The translations under genes and the position numbers were made by a program. A DNA stretch of 64,000 nucleotides, from contig JAIEOW010000072.1 of the NCBI GenBank assembly GCA_019750095.1, positions 1-64,000 of the forward strand, given 5' to 3'. Position 1 is the first letter of the stretch. The number at the start of each line of letters is the position of its first letter. Positions 45,190 through 53,770 of this stretch are shown here, in pieces. The notes below the pieces were generated by a model that saw only the letters and a list, made by a program, of their open reading frames with translations, was not told the DNA's origin and ran no database searches. This DNA is from Phycisphaerales bacterium (GTDB taxonomy: Bacteria > Planctomycetota > Phycisphaerae > Phycisphaerales > UBA1924).

Positions 45190-46934
45190 GGCCGCACCTC
45201 CGCACCCGCAGCAAGTTCCACCTGAATCTCCGCATCGCCGCACTCCGGCGATGCCAGCGTCACACGCACCTTGTCACCCACCGCACCGATGATCGTCCAA
45301 CTCGCGTCCAGCCGACCACCCGCTGGCACCGCGTCCATCCCCTGCGTCGGCCGCCCGCTCAGCACGCGAGACCGATCAACATCAATCCCAAGCCGCGTCG
45401 GCGGCTGGCGTCGCACCCGCACGCCCATCGCCGAGCGCGTCGGCAGCTGCCCAACGTTCCGTGCCGCAACGCTCACACGCCACACCCCTTCACCCAGTCG
45501 CTCCACCAACACCGGTCCAAGTTCCAGCCGCGGCAACCTCTCCACCAGCGCCGCCACAAACGGCGCCTGCTCCCCCGCCACACGCTCAACATCCGCCGCC
45601 GGAATGTCCTGCTTGAATCCCGGCACGAACCCGCCAATCTCCACATCACCCAAAATCGGATGCTTGAACGCCTTCCATTCCACAAACCCCGGTTCACCAC
45701 CCGAAAGCACCGCCGCATCGCTGATCGCAAGCCATCTGCCTTCGTCGCTGTCCACCACCTTGCGTGTCGGCTGCCCCTCGGGCTTCTCTTCCCCCTCGCC
45801 CTTCTTCTTCTCCGGTTTCTTCAGTTGATCCTCTCGCACCCACGCATCCGCAGCCATCGACCACAGCCCGAGCTGCGCATACGCCCACCCCTGCAGCGAG
45901 CCCGCATTGTCCCGCGTCGGCGGCTTTTCCTGCTTCGTCAAACCCTTGTACTTTTCCGCAAGCTCCACCAGCACCCCACGATCATCGTCCAGCACGTGGT
46001 TGTCTGCGGGTGCCTCGCCCGTCTGATCCATCTTGCCACCGCCGGGCGTGTTCACGATCGTGTCCCAACTCGTGTACACGATCACCCCCACCACACTCGG
46101 CCGCGCCTGCAGCCACTCCACCAGAGCCCGCGTTCCCGGCTCTTCCAGCGGCACACGCCCCGCCTCATCCCGAAACTCCGTCCAGTGATACGGAAACACA
46201 CGATCCACATCCACACCAAGCGTCCCATCCTCTCCATACTGACCATCGCCGTCTTTGTCCGTGCTCTCCGCAATCACGGCATAGCTCGGCTGCTCGCCCT
46301 TGCTCCGATTCGCAGGCCGCATCAACCGCGCATCATCCGGCTCCGTCACCATTTCCGGCACCAGCCCCGACCCGGGCGGCGGATTCTTGATCCGCATCCA
46401 CAGCACGCGCCCGTCTCCATCCATGTCCACCGGACCGTCCTCATCCATCCGTCCATCACGATCATCATCGATCGCCACCAGAGCGCGATCCAGCCGCGAC
46501 GAATCCAATCGCACCCCACGCTCTCCCTTCGCATCCGCACCGCCGCGCAACTCAGGATTCAGCCCGGCCAGCACATACACATCAAACTTCTCCAGCACGC
46601 CCGCATGGTCCTTCACCAATCGCTCGGCGATCGCCAGCGTGATCTCCGGCCCGCGCCGTTGACGCGGGTCGAGGCCTCCCACCACCAGCACCGCCGTCCG
46701 CGGCCGCGCGTCTCCCTCAGCCGCACGTGTCAATCGCAAGATCTCCGGCCCACTGTCCCCAGCCCCCAATCGCTCGCTGATCACACGCACCGATTCCGCG
46801 CCTCCCGTCCCCCCCACGCCCCCCGGCGCCGCCACCAACGCCCCACGCCGCACACCCACCAGCCCGCTTGCCACACCCGTGCTCAAAGCGCCCACGACGC
46901 CCATCGTCAGCAGTTCTGCCAGAAGTTTTCGCAT
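45186..46934 (-). CDS. Inactive-looking M14-like paralogue, secreted
   Basis: 582 residues from ATG 46934. Aligns by eye with the downstream carboxypeptidase over its whole length, including the Asp-rich loops (DDDRDGRMDEDGP, DMDGDGRVLW, DKDGDGQYGEDG) and a similar C-terminal beta domain ending near GRPTQGMDAVP. The catalytic sites are changed: HGNE is replaced by RRGPE, MNRNWP by DVDRVFP, and SYHNTGG by a Trp-containing VYTSWDT. It is probably a pseudoenzyme partner of the coupled active protein. Signal peptide likely. Function otherwise unknown. Confidence 0.75.
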   Translation of the reverse strand: MRKLLAELLTMGVVGALSTGVASGLVGVRRGALVAAPGGVGGTGGAESVRVISERLGAGDSGPEILRLTRAAEGDARPRTAVLVVGGLDPRQRRGPEITLAIAERLVKDHAGVLEKFDVYVLAGLNPELRGGADAKGERGVRLDSSRLDRALVAIDDDRDGRMDEDGPVDMDGDGRVLWMRIKNPPPGSGLVPEMVTEPDDARLMRPANRSKGEQPSYAVIAESTDKDGDGQYGEDGTLGVDVDRVFPYHWTEFRDEAGRVPLEEPGTRALVEWLQARPSVVGVIVYTSWDTIVNTPGGGKMDQTGEAPADNHVLDDDRGVLVELAEKYKGLTKQEKPPTRDNAGSLQGWAYAQLGLWSMAADAWVREDQLKKPEKKKGEGEEKPEGQPTRKVVDSDEGRWLAISDAAVLSGGEPGFVEWKAFKHPILGDVEIGGFVPGFKQDIPAADVERVAGEQAPFVAALVERLPRLELGPVLVERLGEGVWRVSVAARNVGQLPTRSAMGVRVRRQPPTRLGIDVDRSRVLSGRPTQGMDAVPAGGRLDASWTIIGAVGDKVRVTLASPECGDAEIQVELAAGAEVRP

Positions 46935-47066
46935 AGTCGTCCGCACTTCAACAACACCCATCGACCCCAGCCAGTACCACCAGCCGATGCGGCAGAATAC
47001 CGCATCTCGGCGCGCGTGTCTTTCACCAGCATCAGCAAACTCCCGCCCCCGATCTACCATCGCCCC

Positions 47067-47405
47067 ATGCCAACCCCCATCACCCTCAACGCCTTTCAAG
47101 AGCTCATCCGCGACCGCTACTACGCAACCGACTCCGCCCGCGGCCCCGCCGGCACATTCCTCCTCTTCATGGAAGAAGTCGGCGAGCTCGCCACCGCCCT
47201 CCACGACAATCGCGCCCCCGCCTCAGCAACCAACCCCATGGGAAAGAAGCGAGCCATCTCTCCCGAAGAACGCGCCAACCTCGAAGAAGAGTTCGCCGAC
47301 GTCCTCGCGTGGCTCGCCACGCTCGCCAACATCACCGGCGTCTCACTCGAGAAAGCCGTCGAGAAGTACACCATCGCCGATCGCGTCGAAGGCATCAAGG
47401 AGTAG
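47067..47405 (+). CDS. MazG-like nucleotide pyrophosphohydrolase
   Basis: 112 residues from ATG 47067, all-alpha NTP-PPase fold. Metal-binding motif is EEVGELATA, then ANLEEEFADVLAWLATLANITG, the ExxE...ExxD pattern of MazG/RS21-C6-like enzymes that hydrolyse (d)NTPs to monophosphates. It is divergent from the M14 paralogue and converges with a small membrane protein gene. Family clear, substrate unknown. Confidence 0.9.
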   Translation: MPTPITLNAFQELIRDRYYATDSARGPAGTFLLFMEEVGELATALHDNRAPASATNPMGKKRAISPEERANLEEEFADVLAWLATLANITGVSLEKAVEKYTIADRVEGIKE

Positions 47406-47435
47406 TCTGAAGCAATCTTCATCGACCCTGACTTT

Positions 47436-47463
47436 GGTGGCACAGGCGTCCCGCCTGTGTGCC
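47436..47463. repeat. Palindromic repeat, copy 4
   Basis: GGTGGCACAGGCGTCCCGCC then TGTGTGCC; the hairpin CACAGGCG/CGCCTGTG with loop TCC is at 47441-47459. It lies in the gap between the MazG-like gene and the small membrane gene, which converge. Confidence 0.75.
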
Positions 47464-47499
47464 TTTCCTCGAAACTCTCCAACAGGTCAGACGCCCCCG

Positions 47500-47706
47500 C
47501 TACCGCCCCCGCCACAACCTCATCACCACAACGGCGTGCAGCACCCACACCAATAGCGCCACCCCAACCTGCCACCACTTCCCGGCCTGAATCGCGTGAT
47601 TCGCCCACAGAAACACCGCCACCGCACCGATCGCGCACACGCCGATCGCCACCACGCGCGGGGCGGTCATTCCCCGCGGCTCACGTGAACCCGCTTCATC
47701 GCTCAT
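47500..47706 (-). CDS. Small two-helix membrane protein
   Basis: 68 residues from ATG 47706, 13 bp after the argC stop. Two predicted membrane helices (VVAIGVCAIGAVAVFLWA and WWQVGVALLVWVLHAVVVM) and a short polar N-terminus. Unrecognised family. The close spacing after argC supports a real, cotranscribed gene. Confidence 0.55.
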   Translation of the reverse strand: MSDEAGSREPRGMTAPRVVAIGVCAIGAVAVFLWANHAIQAGKWWQVGVALLVWVLHAVVVMRLWRGR

Positions 47707-47719
47707 CCGCGCAGCTCCG

Positions 47720-48829
47720 TCAAGCCAGCCCCATCACTTCCGGCAAACCGAGCATCACATTCGCGTTCTGCACCGCCTGCCCGCTCGCGCCTTTCACCAG
47801 ATTGTCGATCGCCGCAACCACCACCACCCGCCCGCTCACCACTCGCGCGTTGATGTGGACCGCGTTCGTCCGCTGCACATCGTGAAGCGTCGGCGACTCC
47901 GCTCTCACCATGACAAACGGCTCACCCGCATACGCGTGCGTCAGCACCTCCATCACCCGCGCCGTGTCCACCTTGCCGCTCGTCGGCGTCGCATAGATCG
48001 TCTCGAGAATCCCGCGTTCGATCGGCAACAGATGCGGCACAAACAGCGCCTCATGCTTCCCCATCGGCGCAAGCCCCGGCCCATCGCCATGCATGTGCAG
48101 CGTCTGGTTGATCTCCGGCTGATGCCGATGCACGCCGATGCCATACGCCGAGTAGTTCTCGCCCGCTTCCACCAGCGTCGTGTTGGGCTTGGGCTCGCGT
48201 CCCGCCCCGCTCACCCCGCTCGCGGCGTTCACGATGATCCCATCCGGTTCGATCACCCCCGCCTTCAGAAGCGGCAAAAGCGAAAGCCCCGCCGCCGTCG
48301 GATAGCACCCGGGATTCGCGCACAGCCGCGCCGTCTTCACCTGCGCCCGCGCCACCTCAGTCAGCCCATACACCGCGTGCTCAAGGTTCTTCGCATCGGT
48401 GTGATGATGCCCATACGCCTTTTCATAGGTCGCCTGATCCTTGATCCGATACGCCGCCGAGAGGTCCACGACCTTCACGCCACGATCCAGCAGCTTCGGC
48501 GTGTGCTCCATCGCCGCCTCATGCGGCAGGCACAAAAATGCCAGCGCACACCGCCGCGCAATCGCGTCATGATCCAGCGGCTCGCACATCGGTGCGATCT
48601 CTCCCCCCGCTCCCTTCAGCCGACCAGCCAACCGCGGAAACTCCACATCAATCCGCGGCTGCTTCTCCCGCGCAGACCCCAGATACGCCACCCTCAGCAT
48701 CGGATGCCGCAGAATGATCTCGATCAGTTCAAGGCCCGTGTACCCAGTGGGCCCAAGAATGGCCACCGGCAGCGCCGATCCCGGCTGATGCGAACGCTGA
48801 ACTTGTCCAGACGAAGATGCTTCACCCAT
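47720..48829 (-). CDS. argC: N-acetyl-gamma-glutamyl-phosphate reductase
   Basis: Third step of arginine synthesis: reduces N-acetylglutamyl phosphate to the semialdehyde with NADPH. 369 residues including about 20 extra at the N-terminus. Rossmann motif GPTGYTG at residues 26-32, nucleophile C175 in NPGCYPTAA, and the active-site His in GVHRHQPEI. It begins 9 bp after the stop of the phosphatase gene upstream. No other arg genes are in the window. Confidence 0.95.
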   Translation of the reverse strand: MGEASSSGQVQRSHQPGSALPVAILGPTGYTGLELIEIILRHPMLRVAYLGSAREKQPRIDVEFPRLAGRLKGAGGEIAPMCEPLDHDAIARRCALAFLCLPHEAAMEHTPKLLDRGVKVVDLSAAYRIKDQATYEKAYGHHHTDAKNLEHAVYGLTEVARAQVKTARLCANPGCYPTAAGLSLLPLLKAGVIEPDGIIVNAASGVSGAGREPKPNTTLVEAGENYSAYGIGVHRHQPEINQTLHMHGDGPGLAPMGKHEALFVPHLLPIERGILETIYATPTSGKVDTARVMEVLTHAYAGEPFVMVRAESPTLHDVQRTNAVHINARVVSGRVVVVAAIDNLVKGASGQAVQNANVMLGLPEVMGLA

Positions 48830-48838
48830 AGGGAGCGA

Positions 48839-50362
48839 TTATTCCGCCCCCGCGCTCGCCGCGACGCCCCGCACAGCCATTCCCTCGCGTGATTCCTCGG
48901 TCACGCCCACCCGCGCCGGAATCGTCCGTGTGATCTCGACCACCAGCGTGTCGTCCTCCGCCGGCCCATACCGATGGCTCTCCACTGCCGAGATCACCAC
49001 GCCCGCAAGCCCAACCTTCCCCACCATCTCGCGTCTGTGCACATTGGCCAGGCATCTGGCCATCCCCTGCACGCCCCACATCCGTCCGGCGTCGTTGCGG
49101 GCCTCGATCGCCCCGTCGGTGTACGCCAGCAGCGTGTCGCCAACCTCAAACCGTCGAACCTCGACACACGGATCAAAGTCGCACGCCGCACACGCACCCA
49201 GAACAATCGCTGTCGAATCAAGCTGCTCGATCCGCCCGTCGGCGGTGCACAGGAACGCCGGCGGATGCCCGCCACTCGCATATTCCAGCTTGCCATTCAA
49301 CTCATCCACCTTCACACACAGCGCCGTCACATACACCGAGTGCGTCGCCAGCGTCAGATGCACGTAGCGGTTCAGCGCGGTCAGCACCTCGCCCGGCCCC
49401 GCACCCGGATTCTCCGCAAACAACCGCTCGACCTCGCCATACAAACGATTCACCGTGAGCGCCGCCGCAATCCCGTGCCCCGTCACATCCAGCACCAGCA
49501 CGTTGAACGCCGCGTTCGGCTCCACCTCGCCCCGGTCCCCGATCCGTGCACACCGCTTCGCGTACAGATAATCTCCGCCGATCTGCAGCATCGGCTGATA
49601 GCGATACTCAAATCGCAGCGTTCCCGATTGAATCGGCGGTGGGAACAACGCCTCATGGATCCGCCGCGCGTCCACAAGCTCGCGCCGCATCTGGCCATAC
49701 CGCGTCTGCAGCGCACGAATCCGAAATCGATCCATCCGTCGGCTGTGCTTGAACCACGCCGTCAGAATTCCCGGCGCCGCGACGAACAGACTCAAAATCA
49801 ATATCGCCGCCGTCACGCCCGGCGAAAAGTCGCCAAAGACCAATACCGCAATCGCGTTCAGCAGCAGCAATGGCCCGATCGGCCGAATCGCCTGCTGCGG
49901 GGTCCACGGGAAACACACGCACGCAAACAGGTGATAGAGCCCGATGATCCACGGAAACCCCACCGCCCGCATGAACACGTTCACGATCACGTGGGTCACG
50001 CCCAGATACGTCACCACGTTCTGCGTGAACCGCACCAGTTCATCCCGCCCCATTGACCGCCGAGACATCCGCACCGTCGCCCACGTCATCACCGCCAGAT
50101 CTGCGAGCGTCAGCAGCAGCACGATCCACAGACCCACCCGACCAAGCCGAATCTTGTCCACCTGCTTTAGCAGCCAGCTCTCGTCGGCCATCTGCGCCGC
50201 CGACGCCACCAGGATCGCTCCATACACCGCAAACAGCGCCACCCGCCCGAGCAGATACACCGCCCCGACGCTGCCAACGAACCAGAAGAACCGATGCCGA
50301 AGCAGCCGCCCTGTCTCGGCGTCAAACTCGCGCGTGAAGTCGCTCGTCGGAATGCTCGTCAT
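48839..50362 (-). CDS. Membrane SpoIIE/RsbU-type serine phosphatase
   Basis: 507 residues from ATG 50362, just after the stop of the adenosyltransferase gene (an ATG at 50398 overlaps it). About six membrane helices occupy residues 40-230; the C-terminal half is a PPM phosphatase with YRYQPMLQIGGDYLYA, NVLVLDVTGHGIAAAL, GGHPPAFLC and DTLVVEI, holding the metal-binding aspartates. Such proteins dephosphorylate anti-sigma factor antagonists. No anti-sigma factor or antagonist gene is visible nearby. Signal sensed by the membrane part is unknown. Confidence 0.9.
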   Translation of the reverse strand: MTSIPTSDFTREFDAETGRLLRHRFFWFVGSVGAVYLLGRVALFAVYGAILVASAAQMADESWLLKQVDKIRLGRVGLWIVLLLTLADLAVMTWATVRMSRRSMGRDELVRFTQNVVTYLGVTHVIVNVFMRAVGFPWIIGLYHLFACVCFPWTPQQAIRPIGPLLLLNAIAVLVFGDFSPGVTAAILILSLFVAAPGILTAWFKHSRRMDRFRIRALQTRYGQMRRELVDARRIHEALFPPPIQSGTLRFEYRYQPMLQIGGDYLYAKRCARIGDRGEVEPNAAFNVLVLDVTGHGIAAALTVNRLYGEVERLFAENPGAGPGEVLTALNRYVHLTLATHSVYVTALCVKVDELNGKLEYASGGHPPAFLCTADGRIEQLDSTAIVLGACAACDFDPCVEVRRFEVGDTLLAYTDGAIEARNDAGRMWGVQGMARCLANVHRREMVGKVGLAGVVISAVESHRYGPAEDDTLVVEITRTIPARVGVTEESREGMAVRGVAASAGAE

Positions 50363-50370
50363 GCGTGCCG

Positions 50371-50967
50371 TCACGTTCGATGCGCCCCCGGAATCCACTT
50401 CACATCCGCCGCCCCGTCGCCATTGGCCACGCGACCAAGCACAAACAACAGATCGCTCAACCGGTTCAAGTACCGCACCGTCTCCGGATTCGTCGTCGCT
50501 CCCTGTGCCCCAAGCAAAGCCACCGTTACCCGCTCGGCACGCCGCGTGATTGTTCGCGCCAAGTGCAGATGCGCGGCGAGCGGGCTCCCGCCCGGCAAGA
50601 TAAAACTATCCAGCGGCTTCAAACGCTCATTGTGCAGATCAATCACCCCTTCCAGTCGCTCCGTCTGACTTGGCGTGACGCGCAACCGAGAGCCTGGTTT
50701 TTCCCCGGGCTCGATCGGACAACACAAATCCGCTCCCACATCAAACAGGTCGTTCTGAACGGTCGTCAGCACCTTCGCCATGGCCCCCGCATGCGGCCCC
50801 GAATCCCGCCCCGCCTCGATCACGCACAACCCAATCGCCGCGTTGGCTTCATCCACCGTGCCATAAGACTCGACACGGAGGTCGGTTTTGTCGACGCGTG
50901 AGCCGTCGCCGAGGCCGGTGGTGCCGTCATCACCTGTTTTGGTGTAAATCTTGGAAAGACGGACCAT
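50371..50967 (-). CDS. pduO: Cob(I)alamin adenosyltransferase, PduO type
   Basis: Adenosylates cobalamin from ATP to make coenzyme B12. 198 residues from ATG 50967. N-terminal ATP loop KIYTKTGDDGTTGLGDGSR, the conserved KTDLRVESYGTVDEANAAIG, and the C-terminal RRAERVTVAL and LNRLSDLLFVL are all PduO-family. It heads the run adenosyltransferase, phosphatase, argC, small membrane protein. The longer open frame upstream is not conserved. Confidence 0.93.
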   Translation of the reverse strand: MVRLSKIYTKTGDDGTTGLGDGSRVDKTDLRVESYGTVDEANAAIGLCVIEAGRDSGPHAGAMAKVLTTVQNDLFDVGADLCCPIEPGEKPGSRLRVTPSQTERLEGVIDLHNERLKPLDSFILPGGSPLAAHLHLARTITRRAERVTVALLGAQGATTNPETVRYLNRLSDLLFVLGRVANGDGAADVKWIPGAHRT

Positions 50968-51147
50968 AAGCACTCCGTACCGCGAGACTTGGCGGGCAAA
51001 GTCGACGGTCTCCAGTGTACAGAAACAGGACCCAAGAAACTGGGCCAGTTGTCGAGAACCGACAGCAATCCATGATTCGGTATTTGCCCCACGGATTCCA
51101 TAGCCGTTCAGCCGGATCAAGCGATAAAGCGCGGTACACTGGCCCCA

Positions 51148-52899
51148 GTGAACGGACTCACGGCCAGATGGACCTTCCGCCAATCCCCCGCGCATGAGGG
51201 GCCAAAGCAGCCGCTCATCAACCGCATTCTGAGCGTGCGCGGGTTTTCCAACCCCGCCGAGGCCGCCGCGTTTCTGTCACCCAAACTGACGCAGTTGCAC
51301 GATCCGTCGCTGATTCCTGATCTGGATCGGGCCGCCGAGCGGATTGTTCGGGCCATGCGCGATGGCGAGCGGATCGTGATTTATGGCGATTACGACGTTG
51401 ACGGAATCACGGCAACGGCGATTCTGTTTCACACGATTCGGATGATTGAGCCGAACGCGGATGTGCGAACATACGTCCCCCACCGCCTGGATGAGGGGTA
51501 TGGGCTGAACTCCGCCGCGATTGCCGAGATTGCCGCGGCGGGGGCCAAGGTGATCGTGAGCGTCGATTGCGGGATCACGGCGGTCGAACCGGCCAACGAA
51601 GCCGCGCGGCTTGGGGTGGATCTGATCATCACCGATCACCACACGCCGCCGACGACCATGGAGGGGTTGCCGAGGGCGTTTGCCGTCGTTCATCCGCGTC
51701 GGCCGGACTCGGCGTATCCGTTTGGGGAGCTGTCCGGAGCGGGTGTTGCGTACAAGCTGGCGTGGCGACTTGCCACGGCGGCGACGGGATCATCGCGGGC
51801 CGATGAGAAGGTTCGGGGGATGCTGGTGGAACTGCTGGCGATGGCCGCGCTCGGGACGATCGCGGACATTGTGCCGCTGGTGGGTGAGAATCGGGTGCTG
51901 GCGAGCTTTGGGCTGGTGCGCGCGAAGCACTCGCCTTTGATCGGGCTGCAGGCGCTTGTGGATGCGAGCGGGCTTGGGGGGGAAGACATCGGGGCGATGG
52001 AAGTCGGATTTCGACTTGGGCCTCGGCTGAATGCGGCGGGTCGGATGGGGCATTCGCGGGAAGCTGTGGAGTTGTTCACGGTCGCCGACGCGGCGCGATG
52101 CAAGGAGATCGCCGAGCACCTGTCGAAGCAGAATGAGCAACGTCGGCGCGTAGAGAGCGACATCTTTGAGCTGGCGTGCGAGCTGGCTGAGAAACAAGGG
52201 ATGACGGGAACGGATCGACGCGCGATCGTGCTGGCGCATGAGACGTGGCACGCGGGCGTGGTGGGGATTGTGTGTTCGAGATTGGTCGAGCGGTTTCATC
52301 GGCCGGCGATCTTGATGCAGAAGCGCGATGGCGTCTGTCACGGGTCGGGGCGATCGGTGGATGGGTTCAATCTGCATGCGGGGCTGACGCATTGCGCTGA
52401 GCATCTGGAGAAGTACGGCGGGCACAGCATGGCGGCTGGTGTGCATGTGGTCGAGCCGAAACTGTCACACTTTGTGGATGCGTTTACCGAGTATGCCAAC
52501 GCGGCGATCGCGCCTGAGCGGTTGTGTGCGGGCGTGACGATCGATTGCGAGGCGACGATGAGTGAGCTGTCGCTGGAGGGTGTGAACGACCTTCAGCGGC
52601 TGGGGCCGTTTGGTGCGGGAAATCCGAGGCCGAAGGTGCTGGTGCGGAACTTGCGAATCACCGAGTTTCGGGCGATGGGGTCGATGGGGAAGCACCTGAG
52701 CATTCGACTGCGATCTGGGGATGCGGTGTCGAATGGGGGCGTGAGTGAGTGGCGGGCGGTTGGTTGGAACTGGGGTCGGCACGCGTCGCGACTCGCGGTT
52801 GGAAAGAGCGTGGACGCGGTGATCTCGCCGGCGATTTCCTACTTTGGGGGCGGGCCGAGGGTGGAGCCGGAGATTGCGGATCTGGCGATCAGGGCGTAG
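51148..52899 (+). CDS. recJ: Single-stranded-DNA-specific 5'-3' exonuclease RecJ
   Basis: 583 residues from GTG 51148. DHH phosphoesterase motifs DYDVDG (81-86) and ITDHH (DHH 163-165), the DHHA1 motif GGHSMAAG, and an OB-like C-terminal domain are present, all of normal length. Functions in recombination and repair. It is divergent from the adenosyltransferase gene; a TACACT promoter-like box near 51132 would give a very short leader. The following gap holds a palindromic repeat. Confidence 0.95.
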   Translation: MNGLTARWTFRQSPAHEGPKQPLINRILSVRGFSNPAEAAAFLSPKLTQLHDPSLIPDLDRAAERIVRAMRDGERIVIYGDYDVDGITATAILFHTIRMIEPNADVRTYVPHRLDEGYGLNSAAIAEIAAAGAKVIVSVDCGITAVEPANEAARLGVDLIITDHHTPPTTMEGLPRAFAVVHPRRPDSAYPFGELSGAGVAYKLAWRLATAATGSSRADEKVRGMLVELLAMAALGTIADIVPLVGENRVLASFGLVRAKHSPLIGLQALVDASGLGGEDIGAMEVGFRLGPRLNAAGRMGHSREAVELFTVADAARCKEIAEHLSKQNEQRRRVESDIFELACELAEKQGMTGTDRRAIVLAHETWHAGVVGIVCSRLVERFHRPAILMQKRDGVCHGSGRSVDGFNLHAGLTHCAEHLEKYGGHSMAAGVHVVEPKLSHFVDAFTEYANAAIAPERLCAGVTIDCEATMSELSLEGVNDLQRLGPFGAGNPRPKVLVRNLRITEFRAMGSMGKHLSIRLRSGDAVSNGGVSEWRAVGWNWGRHASRLAVGKSVDAVISPAISYFGGGPRVEPEIADLAIRA

Positions 52900-52962
52900 T
52901 GCGATGGGCTTGAGGTGACGGATGCGAGATGGGATCGCGTCTTGGGGAGTGGGCAACACAAA

Positions 52963-52990
52963 GGCACACAGGCGGGACGCCTGTGCCACC
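52963..52990. repeat. Palindromic repeat, copy 5
   Basis: GGCACACAGGCGGGACGCCT then GTGCCACC; hairpin CACAGGCG/CGCCTGTG at 52967-52985. It lies between recJ and the Hcp-like gene, upstream of the latter's ribosome binding site. Confidence 0.75.
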
Positions 52991-53008
52991 AGAGGCAGGA
53001 GAAGACCG

Positions 53009-53620
53009 ATGTCGCGAGCCGTACTGATTGGAGCTGCGTGCGTGTTTGGTTTGGCGGCGATCGCGCCGCTGGCGCCGATGACGGCCCCGGCGCAGATGGT
53101 GCCCAACTCGCTGCCGGTGCCCCAGCGGGATGATCCGACGCTGCCGAAGCCACGTGCGAAGCCGACGGCGATCGGGCTCGCGGCGGGTGAGTTCACGGTG
53201 CTGATCGAGGGCTCAAAGCAGGGGCGCTTCAAAAGCGAGGGCACGACGGACACGACGCGCGATCGGATCGTCGGGTTTGAGTACACGCATGATCTTGGGC
53301 AGCCGACGGACAAGGACGGCGTGCCGTCGGGCAAGAGCCGGCACCTGCCGATCATGTTCACGAAGGAATGGGGCGCGGCGTCGCCGCAGATTTTTCAGGC
53401 CGCGGCGAATGGCGAGACGCTCAAGAGCGTGACGTTTGAGTTCTATCAGCCGGGCGTCAGCGGCGGGCTGGAGCATTTCTACACGGTGAAGCTGACCAAC
53501 GCCGTGGTGAGCCATGTGCGGCAGCGGATGGTGGCGGGGCGGGATGTGGAGGATGTGTGGGTGACGTTTCAGAAGATTGAGGTGGAGCACAGGGGGAGTA
53601 AGACGCGGGCGGAGGATTGA
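53009..53620 (+). CDS. Orphan Hcp-like protein with signal peptide
   Basis: 203 residues from ATG 53009 (GGAG upstream). Signal peptide MSRAVLIGAACVFGLAAIAP with cleavage near PAQ, a short Pro-rich linker, then an Hcp-type beta-barrel: FTVLIEGSKQGRFKSEG, RHLPIMFTKEWGAASPQIFQ and YTVKLTNAVVSHV match the tube-protein family of type VI secretion. Hcp normally lacks a signal peptide, and no T6SS baseplate, sheath or VgrG gene is nearby, so a tube role is doubtful. Function unknown. Confidence 0.8.
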   Translation: MSRAVLIGAACVFGLAAIAPLAPMTAPAQMVPNSLPVPQRDDPTLPKPRAKPTAIGLAAGEFTVLIEGSKQGRFKSEGTTDTTRDRIVGFEYTHDLGQPTDKDGVPSGKSRHLPIMFTKEWGAASPQIFQAAANGETLKSVTFEFYQPGVSGGLEHFYTVKLTNAVVSHVRQRMVAGRDVEDVWVTFQKIEVEHRGSKTRAED

Positions 53621-53625
53621 TCGGT

Positions 53626-53767
53626 CAATCCGAGGCCTGGGCGCGAGCCCAGGTACGAGCGACGTGGGATGGGCGTCATCGCCGACTTGCGGGGATGTAC
53701 AACGACCGTCGGGCGTCGTGGGTGCCCGGGCTCGCGCCCGGGCCTCGGATTGAGGGCCTCGGATTGG
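53626..53767. repeat. Inverted-repeat element between Hcp-like and putA
   Basis: Left arm 53626-53663 contains CCGAGGCCTGGGCGCGAGCC then CAGGTACGAGCGAC; right arm 53715-53752 is its imperfect complement (GTCGTGGGTGCCCGGGCTCG then CGCCCGGGCCTCGGATTG), followed by a partial repeat AGGGCCTCGGATTGG. About 140 bp, no coding sequence; another MITE-like or palindromic repeat in the gap between convergent genes. Confidence 0.7.
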
Positions 53768-53770
53768 AGG

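Noticed and set aside
42166-47405. Long plus-strand open frames at 42166-44580 and 45117-47405 (before the MazG start)
   Set aside because: Shadows of the unknown gene and the M14 pair; only the last 113 codons (from 47067) form a real protein.
53009-53620. Type VI secretion system locus
   Set aside because: Only the Hcp-like gene is present; no sheath, baseplate, ClpV or VgrG genes nearby.
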